Virus record (IMG/VR): IMGVR_UViG_3300023174_000247
Location: 1-48,871 of that record
From: a virus
DNA length: 48,871 nt
Direction: 5' to 3' (one strand)
Shown: positions 46,567 to 48,871 of the stretch, one piece after another
Layout: each line of letters begins with the position of its first letter
Numbering within the stretch: position 1 is the first letter of the stretch
Position numbers and translations under genes: made by a program
Notes under the pieces: model-generated
The model's input: the letters and a program-made list of their open reading frames with translations, nothing else
Database searches by the model: none
What the model was told of the DNA's origin: nothing

Positions 46567-46567
46567 C

Positions 46568-46978
46568 ATGCCCAAGGTACACAACATCGGATCAAAGCGC
46601 TTCATTCAGTTCACAAACTTCCCATTTGAATGGGGCAGTAAAGTTGTTGTGCGTGGATGGACTCAAGAAATTCAAGAACCATTTAGGACTGCCACCCCAC
46701 TTATAGTACGATTGCCAAAGTACAAGGCATTAGTTCTAGGAAAATGGAGCGGAATGTTAAATGAAGAAGATGCACTTAGCGGTGCACTGGAGAGGCGAGA
46801 AGTGACTTACGATGATTTTACGAAAGAAAAAGGTTGGACACCAGCCACAGACTCGAATCGAGAAGCGAGTAGCAACGATATCGACTCCAGACTTGATTAC
46901 ATGGATGGAGCAGTCAATGTTTATATTAGGAAGGCACTTGACGACATGGCAAAGGAATCAGAGTCAAGCGGACATTGA
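46568..46978 (+). CDS. Head/packaging-region protein, unknown
   Basis: A 136-residue protein from ATG 46568, one base after the previous stop. Beta-rich first half (VVVRGWTQEIQEPFR), helical end. The frame ending at 47054 continues as a helical coding-like stretch in another frame (see findings), so a frameshift or separate small gene may extend it. Position before the terminase suggests a packaging or head role. Confidence 0.6.
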   Translation: MPKVHNIGSKRFIQFTNFPFEWGSKVVVRGWTQEIQEPFRTATPLIVRLPKYKALVLGKWSGMLNEEDALSGALERREVTYDDFTKEKGWTPATDSNREASSNDIDSRLDYMDGAVNVYIRKALDDMAKESESSGH

Positions 46979-46988
46979 TGAAGTTGTT

Positions 46989-47054
46989 ATGGGTGCTGAA
47001 GCCTTCTACGCAATTGCCAAGGAGTTAAAGCGCCGCTCTCAAAGTGTGTTATAG
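46989..47054 (+). CDS. Possible small frame before the terminase
   Basis: From ATG 46989 the frame encodes GAEAFYAIAKELKRRSQSVL. Upstream it is open and overlaps the previous gene in a +1 frame (QADIDEVVMGAEAF). There is no clear ribosome site. It may be the C-terminus of the preceding protein after a frameshift. Confidence 0.35.
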   Translation: MGAEAFYAIAKELKRRSQSVL

Positions 47055-47089
47055 TTAACTGTCTTACCCTCTCTTACTGGTCAGGCGTT

Positions 47090-47118
47090 AACCCATCAGC
47101 AATGGTGGGTTTCGCTGT
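47090..47118 (+). terminator. Hairpin before the terminase gene
   Basis: AACCCATCA (47090-47098) pairs with TGGTGGGTT (47103-47111) through 9 bp with one G-U and a GCAA tetraloop, followed by a T-rich stretch. A probable terminator or processing site. Confidence 0.6.
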
Positions 47119-47132
47119 TTAATAAGGACACT

Positions 47133-48719
47133 ATGGAAAACGAATACGACTCCGAAAAGTTTGAGGAGATTAATCCTGAGTTCTATCAGGGTGAAGAACC
47201 TGCGCCAGAAGAACCTATTGATGAACCATTAGATGAGTTATCGCAACAATTTGTTGACAAGTTAATTGACAAGATTATGGACTTCTTAAAGGTCCTTGTC
47301 GGTCACGACCTACACCCATATCAAAAGCCTCTGGCACGTCGAATTATTGAATCCGTAATCATTAACGATGGCGAAGAAATTACGGCATTAGCATCACGTC
47401 AGTCAGGTAAATCAGAGACTGTTGCTGACACAGTAGCCACACTCATGGTGTTACTTCCTAGACTTGCAAAGTTATACCCAGATTTACTTGGAAAGTTTAA
47501 AGATGGACTATGGGTTGGGCTGTTTGCGCCAACAGAGGGACAGGCAGAAACTCTATTTGGTCGTACGGTTACACGCCTGACTTCTGAGCGTGCAATCGAG
47601 ATTTTGGGAGATCCAGAGATCGATGATGCCATGATGCGTGTGGGCGGAGTTACTCGTCAGATTAAACTGAAGAAGTCTGGCTCTACGATCACGATGATGA
47701 CTGCAAACCCACGTGCAAAGATTGAATCTAAGTCGTTCCATTTGATCGTTATCGATGAGTGTCAAGAAGCAGATGACTTCGTAGTATCAAAATCAATTTC
47801 TCCAATGCTTGCGTACTACGCAGGAACGATGGTTAAGACAGGCACACCAACTACAAGTAAGAATAATTTCTATCGTGCAATTCAGATGAATAGACGACGT
47901 CAGACCAACAGAGGTAATAGACAAAACCACTTCCAGTGGGACTGGAAAGACGTGGCAAAGTTTAACGATAACTACGAAAGGTTTATTAGAAAAGAGATGC
48001 TACGCATCGGAGAAGAGTCAGATGAATTTCAGATGTCTTACAACTGTAAGTGGCTTCTTGAAAGAGGAATGTTTGTTACTTCAAACATTATGGATGAGTT
48101 GGGCGACACTTCTCAAGAACTGGTCAAGGTATGGCATAAGACCCCAGTCGTTGTGGGGATCGACCCTGCTCGCAAAACTGACTCGACGGTCGTTACTGTC
48201 GTATGGGTTGACTGGGATCGCCCTGATGAGTTTGGTTATTTTGATCATCGAGTACTTAATTGGCTAGAGATGCAGGGAGACGATTGGGAAGAGCAATATT
48301 TCCAAATTGTTAATTTCTTATCTAACTACGATGTACTTGCAGTAGGTGTTGATGCTAACGGTGTAGGTGATGCGGTAGCGCAACGTTTAAAACTTCTTTT
48401 ACCTAGAGCCGAAGTTATGCCTATAACTTCTAGCCCATCAGAGCAGTCAAAGCGTTGGAAACATCTACAGGCTTTGATTCAAAGAAAGATGGTCTCTTGG
48501 CCTGCCCATGCAAAGACCCGCAGACTTCGTACGTGGAAACGGTTCTATCAACAGATGTTGGATGCCGAAGTAACTTTTAAGGGCCCTAACTTTTTAGTGG
48601 CTGCGCCCGATGAATCCTATGCTCATGACGATTTTGTGGACTCTTTATCAATCGCCTGCTCTCTAACTCAAGATTTGGTTATGCCAGAAGTAGTAGCCTC
48701 TAGTAATCCTTTTTTCTAG
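47133..48719 (+). CDS. terL: Terminase large subunit
   Basis: A 528-residue packaging motor. ATPase: Walker A-like ASRQSGKSE, Walker B LIVIDECQEAD, coupling motif GTPTTSKN. Nuclease: VVGIDPARKTDST with the first Asp, VGVDANGVG with the second, and DDFVDSL with the third. The acidic N-terminus is extended. It cuts and pumps the genome into heads. AAGGA precedes the ATG. No small subunit is recognised; the gene at 46568 is a weak candidate. Confidence 0.95.
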   Translation: MENEYDSEKFEEINPEFYQGEEPAPEEPIDEPLDELSQQFVDKLIDKIMDFLKVLVGHDLHPYQKPLARRIIESVIINDGEEITALASRQSGKSETVADTVATLMVLLPRLAKLYPDLLGKFKDGLWVGLFAPTEGQAETLFGRTVTRLTSERAIEILGDPEIDDAMMRVGGVTRQIKLKKSGSTITMMTANPRAKIESKSFHLIVIDECQEADDFVVSKSISPMLAYYAGTMVKTGTPTTSKNNFYRAIQMNRRRQTNRGNRQNHFQWDWKDVAKFNDNYERFIRKEMLRIGEESDEFQMSYNCKWLLERGMFVTSNIMDELGDTSQELVKVWHKTPVVVGIDPARKTDSTVVTVVWVDWDRPDEFGYFDHRVLNWLEMQGDDWEEQYFQIVNFLSNYDVLAVGVDANGVGDAVAQRLKLLLPRAEVMPITSSPSEQSKRWKHLQALIQRKMVSWPAHAKTRRLRTWKRFYQQMLDAEVTFKGPNFLVAAPDESYAHDDFVDSLSIACSLTQDLVMPEVVASSNPFF

Positions 48720-48797
48720 TTAGACAACACAAGAGGCCTAAAAGGGTGGAAACTATTACCTGGAATGGCCTTCCCAATACATCCTTAAGGAGTAAGT

Positions 48798-48871
48798 ATG
48801 ACAATTTCACCAGCACCTCGCTTTCCAGAGCGTGCACCACAGATCTATGAGCGCAAGGGCGCAGACAACGC
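48798..48871 (+). CDS. Start of next late gene (probably portal), cut by window
   Basis: AAGGAG lies six bases before the ATG at 48798. Only the first 24 residues are visible (TISPAPRFPERAPQIYE). A portal protein usually follows the large terminase; this is context only. Confidence 0.45.
   Translation, partial: MTISPAPRFPERAPQIYERKGADN

Overview
The window looks like most of the genome of a temperate, tailed double-stranded-DNA phage of an actinobacterium. Two WhiB-like genes point to an actinobacterial host, since that family is confined to Actinobacteria and their phages. DUF7455-, DUF2746- and KTSC-type proteins and a Cas4-like exonuclease fit the same picture. The moderate to low GC content, by eye in the low-to-mid 40s percent, suggests a low-GC lineage such as freshwater Nanopelagicales rather than mycobacteria or streptomycetes. 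That host assignment is inference. A terminase large subunit, an endolysin, holin-like proteins and a tyrosine integrase with an excisionase-like neighbour support a temperate phage. Both ends of the window cut genes.

Layout. (1) 1-18118, plus strand: replication, recombination and nucleotide metabolism. This holds family A DNA polymerase, PD-(D/E)XK nucleases, a RecA-like recombinase, a WhiB-like protein, a Cas4-like exonuclease, a secreted subtilase, a RuvC-like resolvase, a SpoVS-like protein, a run of small proteins of unknown role (7916-12638), a nucleotidyltransferase-like protein, a HAD-like protein, a TGT/DpdA-like enzyme, endonuclease VII and a cobalamin-dependent ribonucleotide reductase. 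(2) 18171-20529, minus strand: integrase overlapping a membrane-anchored lysozyme-like gene, then two small genes. (3) 20710-30096, minus strand: a presumed early or lysogeny region with many zinc-ribbon proteins, an excisionase-like HTH protein, a second WhiB, a sigma-region-4-like microprotein, an HNH nuclease and an AAA+ plus VWA/HExxH pair resembling CobS/CobT. Its transcription blocks are separated by strongly structured non-coding DNA. (4) 30097-31558: about 1.4 kb that is almost gene-free and dense in inverted and direct repeats, a candidate control, origin or RNA region. (5) 31559-39832, plus strand: small, tightly overlapping genes, many starting with a shared NLSxxQF-like peptide. 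They are fused to ADP-ribosyltransferase-like, ParB-like, GNAT-like and HExxH domains. Endolysin and an HslV-like peptidase lie in the same stretch. (6) 39829-48871, plus strand: virion-type small proteins, a PA14/coiled-coil surface protein, holin-like membrane proteins, the terminase large subunit and the start of the next gene, probably portal.

How the genes may work together. The left arm copies and recombines the genome, with a B12-dependent reductase supplying dNTPs. The minus-strand arm carries integration and early regulation. The right arm packages DNA, lyses the host and may carry a set of small virion-associated effector proteins addressed by a common N-terminal peptide. The least explained signals are that N-terminal peptide, a set of non-coding elements closed by unrelated stems about 116-131 bp apart, and the AAA+/VWA/HExxH module in a phage that also encodes a B12-dependent enzyme. 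No CRISPR array, rRNA, convincing tRNA or insertion sequence was seen.
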